Shown here in pieces: positions 42,147-52,341 of a DNA stretch of 64,000 nt (positions are counted from its first letter, which is position 1; every line of letters starts with the position of its first letter). A model generated the notes under the pieces. The model was given only the letters and a program-made list of their open reading frames with translations. It ran no database searches and was not told where the DNA came from. The stretch comes from Meiothermus granaticius NBRC 107808 (GTDB lineage: Bacteria > Deinococcota > Deinococci > Deinococcales > Thermaceae): the NCBI RefSeq assembly GCF_003574355.1, contig NZ_QWLB01000005.1, positions 43,330 to 107,329 of the forward strand, given 5' to 3'. Both the position numbers and the translations under genes were made by a program.

Positions 42147-43113
42147 CGGCTGTTCGGGCTGCCCGTCGGTAAGCTCCGGGTGCTGTTCCGTGGTACCGCT
42201 TGAAGGCATGGCTAAAGGCCGCCTCGGATTCATAGCCCACCCGTTCGGCCACCTTGGCCTGGCTCAGGCCGTCTTCACGCAGCAGTTCAGCGGCCAGACT
42301 CACCCGCCAGCGTCCGAGATAGGCCAGCGGGGGTTCGCCCACTAAAGACCTGAACCGGGTGGCAAAGCTGGTGCGGGCCAACCCCACTTCGTGCGCCAGC
42401 GCTGCTACTGTCCAGCGCCGCTCGGGGTGGCGGTGCATCAGACCTAGAGCGGTGCCAATCTGTGGATCACGCAGGCCCCGAATCCAACCTATAGATTCAT
42501 CCGATGAGGACTCCAGCCAAGCCCGCACCACCTGAACAAAGAGGATGTCGGAGAGCCGCCGCAGGATGGTTTGCTGACCGGGTCGTTCAGTCTCGGATTC
42601 CACCGCCATGAAGCGCAAGGCCATCTCGAGCCATGGCGCGGTCTGACCCTGCTTACCGCGCACCAAAATGACCGGCGGGAACAGCGGCAGCAGGGGGTGT
42701 CCGGGGTTTTGGGCAAAGCGAAAACTGCCGCATAACAGTGTGGTGGAGGGGCCGCCGCTGCCGTAGCGCAGCCGCTGACAGCTGGGGTTTCGGGTATCTA
42801 CACTCAGCTCGACCCTAGCGGCTTCCGAAATGCCGCTGGCGATTTGATGCCCCAAACCCTGGCGAACCACCGCCAGATCGCCAACCCCTAGCAGAATGGG
42901 TTCAGCCTCACTGCCCGGCCGCAGCCAGCACTGACCCTCATGAACCACGTGAAAAACCATCGCCTTCGAAGGCTTGAACCCCATGCCCCACGGTGCTTGG
43001 AGTTCGGCCCGCGAGTAAAGGCTACCATCCAAACGCACCGATTCCAGTACCTCTGCCAACACATCCACAAAAACCCCCGTTTCCCCGAACGAGTAAACAA
43101 GAAACTTGAACAT
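42130..43113 (-). CDS. AraC-family transcriptional regulator
   Basis: About 327 residues. N-terminal cupin-like sensing domain (about 1-190; [20 protein letters not shown]) and two HTH motifs in the C-terminal 100 residues ([20 protein letters not shown] and [20 protein letters not shown]). Resembles AraC regulators of the cupin_6 type next to oxidoreductases. The last few residues run into the LysR fragment, so the extreme C-terminus is probably not native. The start is uncertain; a TATGAT -10 box lies directly before the chosen ATG. Divergent from the NmrA gene it may regulate. Confidence 0.75.
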   Translation of the reverse strand: MFKFLVYSFGETGVFVDVLAEVLESVRLDGSLYSRAELQAPWGMGFKPSKAMVFHVVHEGQCWLRPGSEAEPILLGVGDLAVVRQGLGHQIASGISEAARVELSVDTRNPSCQRLRYGSGGPSTTLLCGSFRFAQNPGHPLLPLFPPVILVRGKQGQTAPWLEMALRFMAVESETERPGQQTILRRLSDILFVQVVRAWLESSSDESIGWIRGLRDPQIGTALGLMHRHPERRWTVAALAHEVGLARTSFATRFRSLVGEPPLAYLGRWRVSLAAELLREDGLSQAKVAERVGYESEAAFSHAFKRYHGTAPGAYRRAARTAAKWPR

Positions 43114-43190
43114 ATTATCATAGACCGTTCGGCGGTGGGACAATAAACTCACCCTTAGCTCGCCCGAAATGGGTGACAGGAGGCTAAGTT

Positions 43191-44072
43191 ATGAAACCCC
43201 GTATCCTAGTGGTTGGCGCTACCGGAAACATTGGTAGGGCCGTGGTTCAGCGGCTGGCTGGTCAAGGGATTGCAGTACGCGCCCTGGTTCGCACGCCACA
43301 AAAAGCCGCTTCGCTCGCACACTCCAATGTGGAAATCGTCCACGGTGACCTCTCCCAACCCGAGACCCTAAGAGCTGCCCTGGACGGGATTAAGCGGGCA
43401 TTTGTGTTGGTCAATGCGCCGGGCCGCCACCTCGAGCTTCAGGGGAACTTTCTCGAGGCCGCAAAGCAAACCGGGCTAGAGTACGCCGTCAACGTCTCGA
43501 TGCACGGTGCTGCACCGGACTCTCCCATCGCTTTTGCCCGTGCCCACTGGCAACTCGATGACCAACTGGCCCACAGCGGTATTTCCTTTACCCACCTGCA
43601 GCCCAACTTGTTTATGCAAAACTTTTTTTCGCACATCGCCACCATCGCCTCCAGCGGTGTGTTCTACCTTCCACTGGGCGAGGCTTATGTCAGTTGGGTG
43701 GATGCCCGCGACGTGGGGGTCGTTGCAGCGGGACTCTTGGCCAACGGGGGGTCGGAGGGGGAGACCCTAACCATCACTGGCCCCCATAGCCTAACCCCCA
43801 GCCAGAGCGCTTTGGCGCTTTCAGAAGGTCTTGGCCGGGTGGTGCGTCATGTGGATGTATCGCTGGAGGCCACGCGCTCGAGCCTGCTCAAAGCGGGTTT
43901 ACCGCCCACCTACGCCGATGATCTAGTAGAGTTGTACCGGCTATTTGCCTCCGGGTATGGAAACGTAGTGACCGATGTGGTGCAGCGGGTCGGCAGTGTG
44001 GCCCCGCGCACCCTTGGGGGGTTCGGTATGGAGTTTGCCGAGCGCTTCCAGCCGAAGGAGGTGACCCAATGA
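43191..44072 (+). CDS. NmrA-like NAD(P)-dependent oxidoreductase
   Basis: A 293-residue protein. ATG 43191 follows AGGAGG. Rossmann motif ILVVGATGNIGRAVV (about 4) and the NmrA substrate-side pattern (AFARAHWQLDDQLAHSGISF, LQPNLFMQNFF). Overlaps the next gene by 4 bp (ATGA). The operon oxidoreductase, YciI-like protein and perhaps the SnoaL-like protein would fit catabolism of or resistance to a small aromatic or quinone-like compound; that is inference. Confidence 0.8.
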   Translation: MKPRILVVGATGNIGRAVVQRLAGQGIAVRALVRTPQKAASLAHSNVEIVHGDLSQPETLRAALDGIKRAFVLVNAPGRHLELQGNFLEAAKQTGLEYAVNVSMHGAAPDSPIAFARAHWQLDDQLAHSGISFTHLQPNLFMQNFFSHIATIASSGVFYLPLGEAYVSWVDARDVGVVAAGLLANGGSEGETLTITGPHSLTPSQSALALSEGLGRVVRHVDVSLEATRSSLLKAGLPPTYADDLVELYRLFASGYGNVVTDVVQRVGSVAPRTLGGFGMEFAERFQPKEVTQ

Positions 44073-44323
44073 AGTTCATGGCCTCACTACGCTTTAACCG
44101 GTCCCCGGACGCGGCGATGCAGGCCTTGTTGCCTGCCGAGGGGGTGCGCTTCAAGCAACTGATGGACTCGGGTGTGGTCACTGCCGCCTACCTTTCTGCC
44201 GACCGACGGCGGGGCTGGATGGTGGTCAGCGCCGATACGGCTGAGGCTGCCCAGGCCGCAGCCGAGTCTCTGCCCCTGCACGAGTACTTCGAGGTCGAAA
44301 TCACGCCGCTGGGCGAGGGTTGA
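44069..44323 (+). CDS. Small YciI/muconolactone-isomerase-like protein
   Basis: An 84-residue protein with the layout of a dimeric alpha/beta barrel (MKFMASLRFN first strand, RRGWMVVSADTAEAAQ helix, YFEVEITPL last strand). Translationally coupled to the NmrA-like gene. The enzyme activity is unknown. Confidence 0.7.
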   Translation: MKFMASLRFNRSPDAAMQALLPAEGVRFKQLMDSGVVTAAYLSADRRRGWMVVSADTAEAAQAAAESLPLHEYFEVEITPLGEG

Positions 44324-44422
44324 TGCGCGGTACAGGTACGGCGAAAGATAGACCCGCTGCTTCGTCTCCAGTGTCGTAGCAAGCTTGCGCCTAGAAAGGC
44401 GTAGAAACTTTGGAGGTGGAAC

Positions 44423-44941
44423 ATGAACAAGGCCCTAATGTATGTGCTGGTACTGACCGGACTCACTGCCTTGGGAGGATTTGTCACCCTGGGTCAGGGC
44501 GCGACCGATCCGACCCTCGAGCGCAACAAGGCCGTGGTGCGCCGCATTGCCGAGGAGGTACTGAACCAGGGTAAGTTTGAGGTGGTGGATCAGATCATTG
44601 CGCCGGACGTGATCCAGCACAACCCATTTATTGCCCCCGGCCGCGAGGCGTACAAGAAAGCCTTTATCGAGTTTCGTACCGCCTTCCCCGACCTGCGGGT
44701 AACCCCCCAGGACGTAATTGCCGAGGGAGACCGGGTGGTGGTGCGCTCCAGCTTTACGGGCACACAAAAAGCAGCAGGGTTCGGCTTGCCATTGACTGGC
44801 AAGGCAGTTAACTACCAAGCCATGGACATCTTCCGCATTAAGGACGGCCAGATCGTCGAGCACTGGGACGTGGTGGACAACCTGAGCTTCTACTCGCAAC
44901 TCGGCATCGTGCAAATCGTCGATCCCACCAAGCCGAAGTAA
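44423..44941 (+). CDS. Secreted SnoaL-like ester-cyclase family protein
   Basis: A 172-residue protein with a signal peptide (about 1-30) and a SnoaL/NTF2-like fold: KAVVRRIAEEVLNQGKFEVV, EFRTAFPDLRVTPQDVIAEG, RIKDGQIVEHWDVVDNLSFY. Starts after TTTGGAGG. Members hydrolyse or cyclise small aromatic substrates, or only bind them. The conserved Asp/His pair is present. Confidence 0.8.
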   Translation: MNKALMYVLVLTGLTALGGFVTLGQGATDPTLERNKAVVRRIAEEVLNQGKFEVVDQIIAPDVIQHNPFIAPGREAYKKAFIEFRTAFPDLRVTPQDVIAEGDRVVVRSSFTGTQKAAGFGLPLTGKAVNYQAMDIFRIKDGQIVEHWDVVDNLSFYSQLGIVQIVDPTKPK

Positions 44942-44982
44942 TCCAGGTAGAACCAAAAGATCTCGCGGCCTGGGGTAACCGG

Positions 44983-45168
44983 GTGGCGGTACGGCTGGAG
45001 TTCACCAGTACTTACAACAGCGAATTCATGGGCATGCCCGCTACAGATAAGATCTTTCGGATTCAAGGCATGAACTTTATTCATTTGAACCAGGCCGACC
45101 AGCCGACCGACCGGTGGGGCAACGCGGACTGGATGGGCCTGATACAACAACTCGGCCTGATGGGCTGA
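44983..45168 (+). pseudogene. C-terminal fragment of a second SnoaL-like gene
   Basis: 61 codons (VAVRLEFTSTYNSEFMGMPA ... HLNQADQPTDRWGNADWMGL) matching the end of SnoaL-like ester cyclases, without the first half. The next 360 bases (45169-45528) contain no gene I can support. Confidence 0.65.
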
Positions 45169-45528
45169 GCGGGCTCAGCTACCGCCTTAGGGGTTGGTGC
45201 GCAACCCCAGCCGCAACAGCAGGACTTTCGCTTGGTCAGGTGGGTAAAAAGGCTTTGATTCGTGGGAAGCGGGTTCAGCACGAAGATAGTCGATCCAAAG
45301 GCTATGTTTGAGTTGATAGAGGGTAGTTTAGAGTTGACACGCCGTATGCGCCTAGGGGTACGAAAAATCAAACCTACTCTTGCTGTAACCAATCCCAATT
45401 CTGTTTACTGAGAGCCACTGCAAATCCAATTGTTGCTTTTTTTGCAGGGAAATGCCTGTTTGCCTGTGCCGTAATGTTGCTATTCGTATGCATATCTTTA
45501 CTAGGTCTTTCCCAAATTCATGGTGTTT

Positions 45529-45664
45529 TCATCCCTCGAGCCAAATCTCTACGGTCTTCAAGGGGATCATCCAACGTGAACCCGCGAACCAAGGCGTGGG
45601 CATGGTTGCGGCTCAGCCCGACCGCCTGAGCGAACTCCTTCACCGAGTAGGCTAGCTTGGTCAT
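45529..45664 (-). pseudogene. Broken excisionase-like gene
   Basis: ATG 45664: KLAYSVKEFAQAVGLSRNHA then LVRG, followed by a deletion of about 30 bp and a frame change into SRWMIPLKTVEIWLEG. Same gene as 38115 and 60096. Confidence 0.8.
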
Positions 45665-45679
45665 GGCTTCTTTTTCCAC

Positions 45680-45918
45680 TAACCCTCACCTCGATCTACC
45701 AAGGAAGCACCTTCATTACCAAGGGTAACTTTGTAGCCACCCGACCACCATTTTGGAAGGCGATATTGCACTCAAAATGCTCGAATCTATGTAGCAACCC
45801 AGCCAATTATGCTTGGCTATCCTTGGTAGCAAAATGCCATAAGAATGGGATTCTTGGTACCCTTTGGTTAGCCATGTTTAGCCCCTTAGTCAACTACCAA
45901 GGCCTTAAGTTCGTTAGC
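45680..45918. repeat. Att-like non-coding module (copy 2)
   Basis: Contains TACCAAGG boxes, ACCATTTTGGAAGGCGATAT, one TGTAGCAACCC unit, CCTTGGTAGCAAAATGCCATAA and finally TTGGTTAGCCATGTTTAGCC with a CAACTAC core, matching the copy that abuts the tRNA at 60.5 kb. An IS5-type element begins right after it. Confidence 0.6.
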
Positions 45919-46796
45919 TAGAGCCTGCTAGGAAGCCAAACGTAAAGCTTGGATGACTTTCGGGAAGAGCAGAATGGAGAAAGCCAGCCAGTGAAAGCCC
46001 TTGAGGGTATCGGCAAGACGCTCGTAGTCTCGTGTGAGGCGACGGAAGCGAGCCATCCAGCCGAAACTGCGCTCGACCACCCAGCGCCTGGGGAGAAGGA
46101 CGAAGCCCTTCTTGGCCTCTTCGAGTTTGACCACACACAGGGAAATACCTTCATGGGCAGCGGCTTTCTCAGCTTCCGGATCAGTATAGCCCTGATCTAC
46201 GAATGCGATTTCGACATGCTCATTAGTGACTGTTTGAACTGCTTTGGATAACTCCGCCACTTGGGCACGTTCTTGTTCATCAGCAGGAGTGACCAATAAA
46301 GCCAGCAGATGACCCAGAGTGTCCACGGCCATGTGAACCTTGCTACCTTTGCGCTTTTTGGCTCCGTCGTAGCCTGCTCGTTCACCGCTCTCCGGACTCG
46401 ACTGCAAAGTTCGACCATCATAGATAGCTGCACTGGGTTGAGTCTCTCGACCATTCAACAGCCGTAGGGTTGCTCGCAAATCATGCACCAAGTTCTCGAA
46501 CACTCCACGGTTCATTCAGCGTTGGGCTTGTTCGCTAATGATATGGCTAGGGGGAAAGTCATGGGGAAGGTAGTCCCACTGTGCGACCGTCCTTGCCATC
46601 CGGTTAGCGCGTTGAACACCTCCCGCAGTTCGTATTTTCGCTGTCCCGCATCCAGCGGCAACAACGTCAAATACGGCACTACAAATGCCCACACATCATC
46701 ACTCACATCTGACGGGTACGCCTTACGCGCTTTTGGTTCCATGTCCCAAACATAACTGACACTCTACTTTTGGGTACGGTTCCTACCAGCCTCTAG
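45919..46796 (-). mobile_element. Decayed IS5-family insertion sequence
   Basis: Imperfect terminal repeats TAGAGCCTGCTAGGAAGC / TAGAGGCTGGTAGGAACC enclose a transposase in pieces: 46742-46512 (KAYPSDVSDDVWAFVVPYLT ... REVFNALTG) and 46515-45928 ([74 protein letters not shown]). Between them a frameshift and a TGA in place of Trp break the frame, too much for programmed frameshifting. DDE residues remain. Confidence 0.8.
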
Positions 46797-47109
46797 ACAA
46801 AGGCTTCACCCAATTCTTACAGCGTTCTGTGGGACTGGACTGATGGTAAGGTTAGGATAGCTCGACAGCGTTCGGCCTTCGTGGCAATGTAAAGAGGTGC
46901 TTCCTGCCCCAAGCAAACTCGATTCCCCCAGAAACTTGATAGAAGCATGGTTCTAAGCGCTGACCACAGAACTGTTGTGGTCAGTTGAGGACAGGGGGAG
47001 GGAGACAAAGCCAAGGTGGCTTGCCCAACAACCAAGAAGGCTATGAACAACTGTTGGTGGGTGTGGGGAGTCATGGGCTAGACGTGGTTTTCGCAACTAA
47101 GCTAGGGTT
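46797..47109. other. Gene-free stretch, probable old remnant
   Basis: No convincing gene. Codon pattern on the plus strand hints at a decayed frame (LIEAWFKALTTELLW-like reading with stops) that I cannot assign. Confidence 0.4.
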
Positions 47110-47566
47110 CTCTGTGGTAACAGGGAGCCCAAGATGGGTCTAGCACCAGTTGTTTCATACCTCCCCATATTGGCGGTAGCCATCGGTATGATTCCGCAGT
47201 TCATCCGCCTGGCTAGGGCTCAAGCCCTTAGCGTGGGTGCGGTGCCCTGCATCGAGGCAGCACAAGACTTGGGCGTGCCGGACTGGGGCATCGTGCTGCG
47301 GCATATAGCCTCGGGCCGTTGCTGGTGCAGGCCAGCCTCAATCTGGGCAGGGCCATCCTGCAGACAATCAGTCTGGGGTTTGGTTTGGGCGCACAGCCAC
47401 CCTTGGCCGAGTGGGGTACAGATGTGGCCGCCAACACCCCTTCCTGCGCGAGAGCCCCTGGGTAGCGCTGGCACCCGGAGGGGCGATCCTGCTCACGGTG
47501 ATTGCCATGAACCTTATGGGCGCGCGCTGGTGGACTGGTTGAACCCCCGGTCGAGGCGAGCCAGGT
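47110..47566 (+). pseudogene. Decayed DppC-type ABC transporter permease
   Basis: Reads in several frames: AIGMIPQFIRLARAQALSVG, CIEAAQDLGVPDWGIVLRHI, then VQASLNLGRAILQTISLGFG, AQPPLAEWGTDVAANTP, ESPWVALAPGGAILLTVIAM and DWLNPR. This is the C-terminal half of a peptide/nickel-type ABC permease (EAA loop included) with at least three frameshifts. No companion transporter genes remain. Confidence 0.8.
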
Positions 47567-47585
47567 AAGGGGCTGATATCCAAAC

Positions 47586-50500
47586 CTACGCCGGGGGGTT
47601 GAGGGTCTGCTCGCTTGACCCACCTAAGGCTTTTCGCAAGACTCGATAGAAGGCCTCCAGATCCAAAGGTTTGGTCAGATAGGCGGTCGCCCCCTGCGTC
47701 AACAACCGCTCGATTTGATGATCCGAGGCATCGGCACTGAGGACGATCACCGGAATTGCCCGGGTTTGGGGGTGGGCTTTTAGGCGGGCCAACACCTCTT
47801 GCCCGGGTAAATCGGGCAGGTGCAAGTCAAGCAGGATTAGATCGGGGGGTTGCGAAAGGGCCAGTTCCAGCCCCAGTCGCCCCTGCATGGCCGAGAGCAG
47901 TTGCACATTGGGCCAGCGCGCAAGCACCCGTTCCACCAGCCTTAGGTTAGCGAGGTTGTCTTCGATATACAGCAGGTTGCGCGCCCCATCGGGAACGCCC
48001 TGGGGGGGCTCAATGGCTGGGCGGGCAGGCTCCAGCGTGGGCATGGGGCTGGCCAGGGGTAGCTCGACCCAGAAGGTACTCCCCTGGCCTAAGGTGCTCT
48101 CGGCCCAGAGCCTGCCCTGCATGGCTTCTATCAGCGCCTTGGACAGGGCCAGCCCCAAGCCAGTGCCCTCCTCCCTGCCCTGTTCGGCCCCCAACCGATC
48201 AAAGGGGGTAAACAGGCGCTCCAGCAACTCGGGGGCAATGCCTGGGCCAGTATCTTGCACCCCCACCATCAGGGTACCTTCGGCGGTTTCACGGCAGAAC
48301 AGACTAACCATCCCTCCGTCATGGTTGTACTTGATGGCGTTGGAGAGCAGGTTCAAGAGCACCTGCTTGAGCCGCTGGCGGTCGGCCTGGATGATGGGGT
48401 GACAGCTTTCTGGGGCAGGAAAGTTTAGCTGAATGTTGCGCGATCCGGCCACCAAACGAACCAGGTTGAGGCATTCTTGCACCACTTCATCCAAGTGCAA
48501 GGGCTCCAGGGAAAGGGTCATGCGACCGGCCTCGATGCGGCTGATATCGAGCACCTCGTTGATCAATTGCAACAGATGCCGCCCGGCCTTGAGGATCTGC
48601 TCGATGCTTTCCCGCTGGGCCGGGGTGGGGTTTTCCATCTGCAGCAACTGACCAAACCCCAGAATGGCGTTCATGGGGGTGCGCAGTTCGTGGCTCATCC
48701 GCGAGAGGAACTCCGATTTGGCCCGGTTGGCCTGCTCAGCAGCCTGCTGGGCAGCCCGAATCTCCTGCAGGGTTTTCTGTTGGCTGACATCGGCCCAGGT
48801 ACCCACCACCTCCAGCGGGCTGCCGGTCTGATCCCGCAGCAAGCGCTGCTCGTCGCGCATCCAATGGTAGCTGCCATCGGCGTGTTGCCAGCGGTATTCC
48901 TGCACCTGGGATCCCTGCTGGAGCAGGGGTTGCAGATCGGCCAGGGTCGCCTCGCGGTCCTCGGGGTGCAGGCGCTCCTCCCAGAAGTCTGGCTCGCTAA
49001 AGCGCTCTGCTGCAAAACCTGTGATCCGCTGCACGTTTTCGCTGACAAACGAGACCTCCAAGGGCCACCTGTCCCCCAACTGGGCGCTATAAATCACCAC
49101 CGGACTGCTGGTCAGAAGGGAGGAAAGCCGCTCCTGCAGGGCACGCAATTCCATCTCTGCCCGTTTTTGCTCGCTGATGTCAAGAAACGATGTTACCACC
49201 GCGTAGGGTTGATCTCCCCCTGCAGCGACCAAGGCTTGGGTGTTCACCAGCAGCCAGGACAGCGATCGATCAGGTTTATGAATCCCCATGATCACGTTGC
49301 GTTGGGGTTCACCTGTACGTAGCGTGAGCATGGCGGGATGGGTATCGCCAGGGAAATCGCTGCCATCCTCATGCACAGCCCGCCAGCGCGGATCCATGCT
49401 GGTGCGCCCCATCATCTGGTCGCGGGTCAGCCCCAAGACCCGCTCGGCGGCATCGTTGGCTTCCACAATGTGACCCCCAGCATCTTGCAGCACGATGCCT
49501 TCTTCCAGGGCTTCCACCATCCCGCGGTAGAGCGCCTCGCTTTTTTGCAAGGCTTCTTCGACCTGCCTGCGCTGGCTGATATCCACGACCTGATTGATGT
49601 AATAGAGCGGATTACCGGTGGAGTCGCGGATCAGGGCCACATTGAGCAACACCCAAACTACCTGCCCCTTCTTGTGCAGGTAGCGCTTCTCGCGGCTAAA
49701 GGATTCTATTTCACCCCGCAAGACTTGATACCCCAACTCAAGATCTTGCCCCAGGTCATCAGGGTGGGTCAGGTGCTGAAAATCAGCACCCAAGAGTTCT
49801 TCCTGCTGGTAACCCAACATCGCGCACAGCACCGGATTGACCCGCAGGTAATGCCCTTCGACCGTGAGCAGGGCCATCCCGATGGAAGCCAGATCAAAGG
49901 CGCTACGGAAGCGCTCCTCGCTCTCGCGCAGTTGCTGCTCCCGTCGCTTAGGTTGGGAAATGTCCTGGATGTGGGTGATAAAACCGGTCGCCTTCCCAGC
50001 CGAACGCAGCAAAGCCACATCCAGCATCACCCAGACCTGCTGCCCCTCCTTATGCAGGTAGCGCTTCTCGAAATGCAGTGACCCGATCTCCCCAGCCACC
50101 AACCTGGCGGTCTGACGCAGGTCGTTCTCAAGGTCATCGGGATGGGTAATCTCCTGGAAGGTCTTGCTCAGGAGTTCTTCCCGGCTATACCCAAGCATCC
50201 CACAGAGGGCATCGTTGACCGCGAGCCATCGCCCATCCAGGGTAACCAAGGCCATCCCGGTGGAGGTCTCGTAGAAAGCGCCCCGGAAGCGCTCCTCACC
50301 CTCCTTGACCACCTGGTATAGCCGAGCTTGCTTCAGGGCCAGGCTTATCTGCTGGGCCACCTGTTCCATCAACCGTAAGTCCTCCGGGGAAAGCCTCATG
50401 CCATCGGTGGTTTCCACATTGATAACCCCCACCGCACTGCCCCCATCAAATAGCGGTACACAGACCTCGGAGACGATGCCTTCAATGGCACCCAGGAAGG

Positions 50501-52322
50501 TTGGATCGCTCTGCGTATCCTCCAGCAACACCGCCTTGCCGTTTTGTACCGCCCGTCCGCTCACCCCTTGACCCACTGGAATACGCTCGATGACCCGGCT
50601 ATAGCCCACCTGGTGTTGCAGCACCAGTTCCTGACCCTCTCGCAAATACAAGCTCACCTGGGTGTAGCCAAACACCTCAGCTACCGCTCCCACCACCGTG
50701 CGAATCAGCACCGGAAGTTCAAGATCTTGCCCAATGGCCTGTTGAATCCGGCTGAGCAGGGACAGTTCCTGGGCCTGACGGGCGGTTGAACTGTGGAGTT
50801 GGGCATTGTTTAGTCCCAGAGCCAGATAGTTCACCAGGAGCTGTACCTGTTCGAACTCCTCAAGGTCAAAAGGAGGGTCACTGCGGCCTACCACAACCAC
50901 CCCGAACACCTGCCCTTGGGCATTTAGGGGAAGCGCCAGTAGATGGCGCGATGCTTGCGAACTGGCAGGATAGGGGTCGAGGTGGGCCTGGAGGTGAATC
51001 TGGTTGACCCGCTCTGCCTGTCCGCTCTGCGCCACCGCACCCACTATGCCCTGATCCAGCGGTATGAATTGGCTACCCGCCTCCGGGGTTATCCATTCCC
51101 CGCTCAATAGCTGCGGCCGCAATAGACCCCGCTTCCGATCCAGATCGTAGACCCCCAAGGCCTCAAATGGAACCATGCCTCCCAACACCACCGGTAGTCG
51201 TCCCAGCACTTCTTGGAGGGAGAGGCTGGATACAAGTTGCTCAGCCCCCTTGAGGAGCCTTTGCCGCTGTTGGGACTGACGGGTCAAACGCTCTTGGGCT
51301 TGCTTTTGTCGGGTGATGTCCTGGGCAATCCCCAGCAACTGGGTCGGATGCCCACGGTCGCGGGCGAGAACCAAACTGCGGTCATGAAGCCAGCGGTAAG
51401 ATCCGTCTTTGGCCTTTAGCCGGTACTCAACCTCCAGCACCTCCCCATCCCCTAAGACCTGTAGCTGACCCTGGGCGGCCCGAAACCCCGGTAGGTCGTC
51501 GGGGTGGATGAGGGAGGGCGATTCCCTGGAACCGATCTGCCCGATTTCCGCCGGGCTATACCCCAACCCCGCGACCCCCCGGTTGATGTAGCGGTTGCGT
51601 TGCTGGGTCAAGTCGTACACATAGAGGATATCCGGGGTGGCTTCAGCCACCCTCTGCAAAAACTGCTCGTTTTCTTGCACCGCTTGATAGTGCAACCGCT
51701 CGGCTGCAGCCGCAGCCTGGGTTTGGCCCAAGCGCCAGAACAGCCAGCCCAGGGCCAGCACGGTCAAGCCCAGACCCAATCCGAAGTCGAAGAAGATACC
51801 CCGGCGGGCTAATGCGGCTGCTTGCTGGGTCTGTTGGACAGCCTGGGCGAGGGCCTGGCTCAACCGCTGATAGCTGGGATCTATACTTTGCCGACTCATC
51901 GCCCTGGCCGCGTCAGCCCGCCCAGTCTGCAGCAATTCCAGCCCCTGTTGGAGCGCCGACTGATACACCCGGTTGGCCTGCCATAGCTGTTCAAACCAGG
52001 CCGTCCGGGTCGAACCGGGTTGTCCGTGCCTCAGCTGTGCAAATAGGGTTTCGCTCTGGTGGCGGTATCGCTGGATCAGCCGCAGTTGCTCTTGTCTTAT
52101 CTGCCCCCGTTCTAACCCCTGCACTTCCCAAGAGCGCTGGAGGTTGAGGGTGGCCTCGAGGCGGGAGAGCAGCAGGGCACTTTGGGCATGATCATCCCGG
52201 TTGCCCTGAAGGAACACCAACCAAGCCACACCCAGCCCCAGCAGAACCAAGGTTCCGATCACCACCAGCCCATCCGGTACCGGGGTGGTGAGCAATTTGC
52301 GGGCCGAGAGAGGAGGATGCAT
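47586..52322 (-). CDS. Giant hybrid histidine kinase with PAS and GAF domains
   Basis: 1578 residues. Two membrane helices (about 18-38, 175-197) flank a helical sensor region. Then a PAS (about 215-335), two GAF domains (about 350-520 and 525-680), PAS domains (about 685-800, 810-925, 935-1055 and 1060-1185), HisKA with FLSRMSHELRTPMNAILGFG (about 1205), HATPase (NAIKYNHDGGMV, DTGPGI, GTGLGLALSK) and a C-terminal receiver with DLILLDLHLPDLPG (about 1490). Such proteins integrate redox, light or ligand signals. Last gene of a three-gene operon. Part of its kinase core is near-identical in DNA to the kinase at 53345. Confidence 0.9.
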   Translation of the reverse strand: MHPPLSARKLLTTPVPDGLVVIGTLVLLGLGVAWLVFLQGNRDDHAQSALLLSRLEATLNLQRSWEVQGLERGQIRQEQLRLIQRYRHQSETLFAQLRHGQPGSTRTAWFEQLWQANRVYQSALQQGLELLQTGRADAARAMSRQSIDPSYQRLSQALAQAVQQTQQAAALARRGIFFDFGLGLGLTVLALGWLFWRLGQTQAAAAAERLHYQAVQENEQFLQRVAEATPDILYVYDLTQQRNRYINRGVAGLGYSPAEIGQIGSRESPSLIHPDDLPGFRAAQGQLQVLGDGEVLEVEYRLKAKDGSYRWLHDRSLVLARDRGHPTQLLGIAQDITRQKQAQERLTRQSQQRQRLLKGAEQLVSSLSLQEVLGRLPVVLGGMVPFEALGVYDLDRKRGLLRPQLLSGEWITPEAGSQFIPLDQGIVGAVAQSGQAERVNQIHLQAHLDPYPASSQASRHLLALPLNAQGQVFGVVVVGRSDPPFDLEEFEQVQLLVNYLALGLNNAQLHSSTARQAQELSLLSRIQQAIGQDLELPVLIRTVVGAVAEVFGYTQVSLYLREGQELVLQHQVGYSRVIERIPVGQGVSGRAVQNGKAVLLEDTQSDPTFLGAIEGIVSEVCVPLFDGGSAVGVINVETTDGMRLSPEDLRLMEQVAQQISLALKQARLYQVVKEGEERFRGAFYETSTGMALVTLDGRWLAVNDALCGMLGYSREELLSKTFQEITHPDDLENDLRQTARLVAGEIGSLHFEKRYLHKEGQQVWVMLDVALLRSAGKATGFITHIQDISQPKRREQQLRESEERFRSAFDLASIGMALLTVEGHYLRVNPVLCAMLGYQQEELLGADFQHLTHPDDLGQDLELGYQVLRGEIESFSREKRYLHKKGQVVWVLLNVALIRDSTGNPLYYINQVVDISQRRQVEEALQKSEALYRGMVEALEEGIVLQDAGGHIVEANDAAERVLGLTRDQMMGRTSMDPRWRAVHEDGSDFPGDTHPAMLTLRTGEPQRNVIMGIHKPDRSLSWLLVNTQALVAAGGDQPYAVVTSFLDISEQKRAEMELRALQERLSSLLTSSPVVIYSAQLGDRWPLEVSFVSENVQRITGFAAERFSEPDFWEERLHPEDREATLADLQPLLQQGSQVQEYRWQHADGSYHWMRDEQRLLRDQTGSPLEVVGTWADVSQQKTLQEIRAAQQAAEQANRAKSEFLSRMSHELRTPMNAILGFGQLLQMENPTPAQRESIEQILKAGRHLLQLINEVLDISRIEAGRMTLSLEPLHLDEVVQECLNLVRLVAGSRNIQLNFPAPESCHPIIQADRQRLKQVLLNLLSNAIKYNHDGGMVSLFCRETAEGTLMVGVQDTGPGIAPELLERLFTPFDRLGAEQGREEGTGLGLALSKALIEAMQGRLWAESTLGQGSTFWVELPLASPMPTLEPARPAIEPPQGVPDGARNLLYIEDNLANLRLVERVLARWPNVQLLSAMQGRLGLELALSQPPDLILLDLHLPDLPGQEVLARLKAHPQTRAIPVIVLSADASDHQIERLLTQGATAYLTKPLDLEAFYRVLRKALGGSSEQTLNPPA

Positions 52323-52341
52323 AGGCTTTCAGGGGGTCGAT

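Noticed and set aside
45928..46742. Programmed frameshifting of the IS5 transposase
   Set aside because: The two parts are separated by both a frameshift and a TGA replacing a conserved Trp, so it is decay and not recoding.
46817..47074. Minus-strand gene of 85 codons
   Set aside because: No motif and no start signal; the area looks like old debris.
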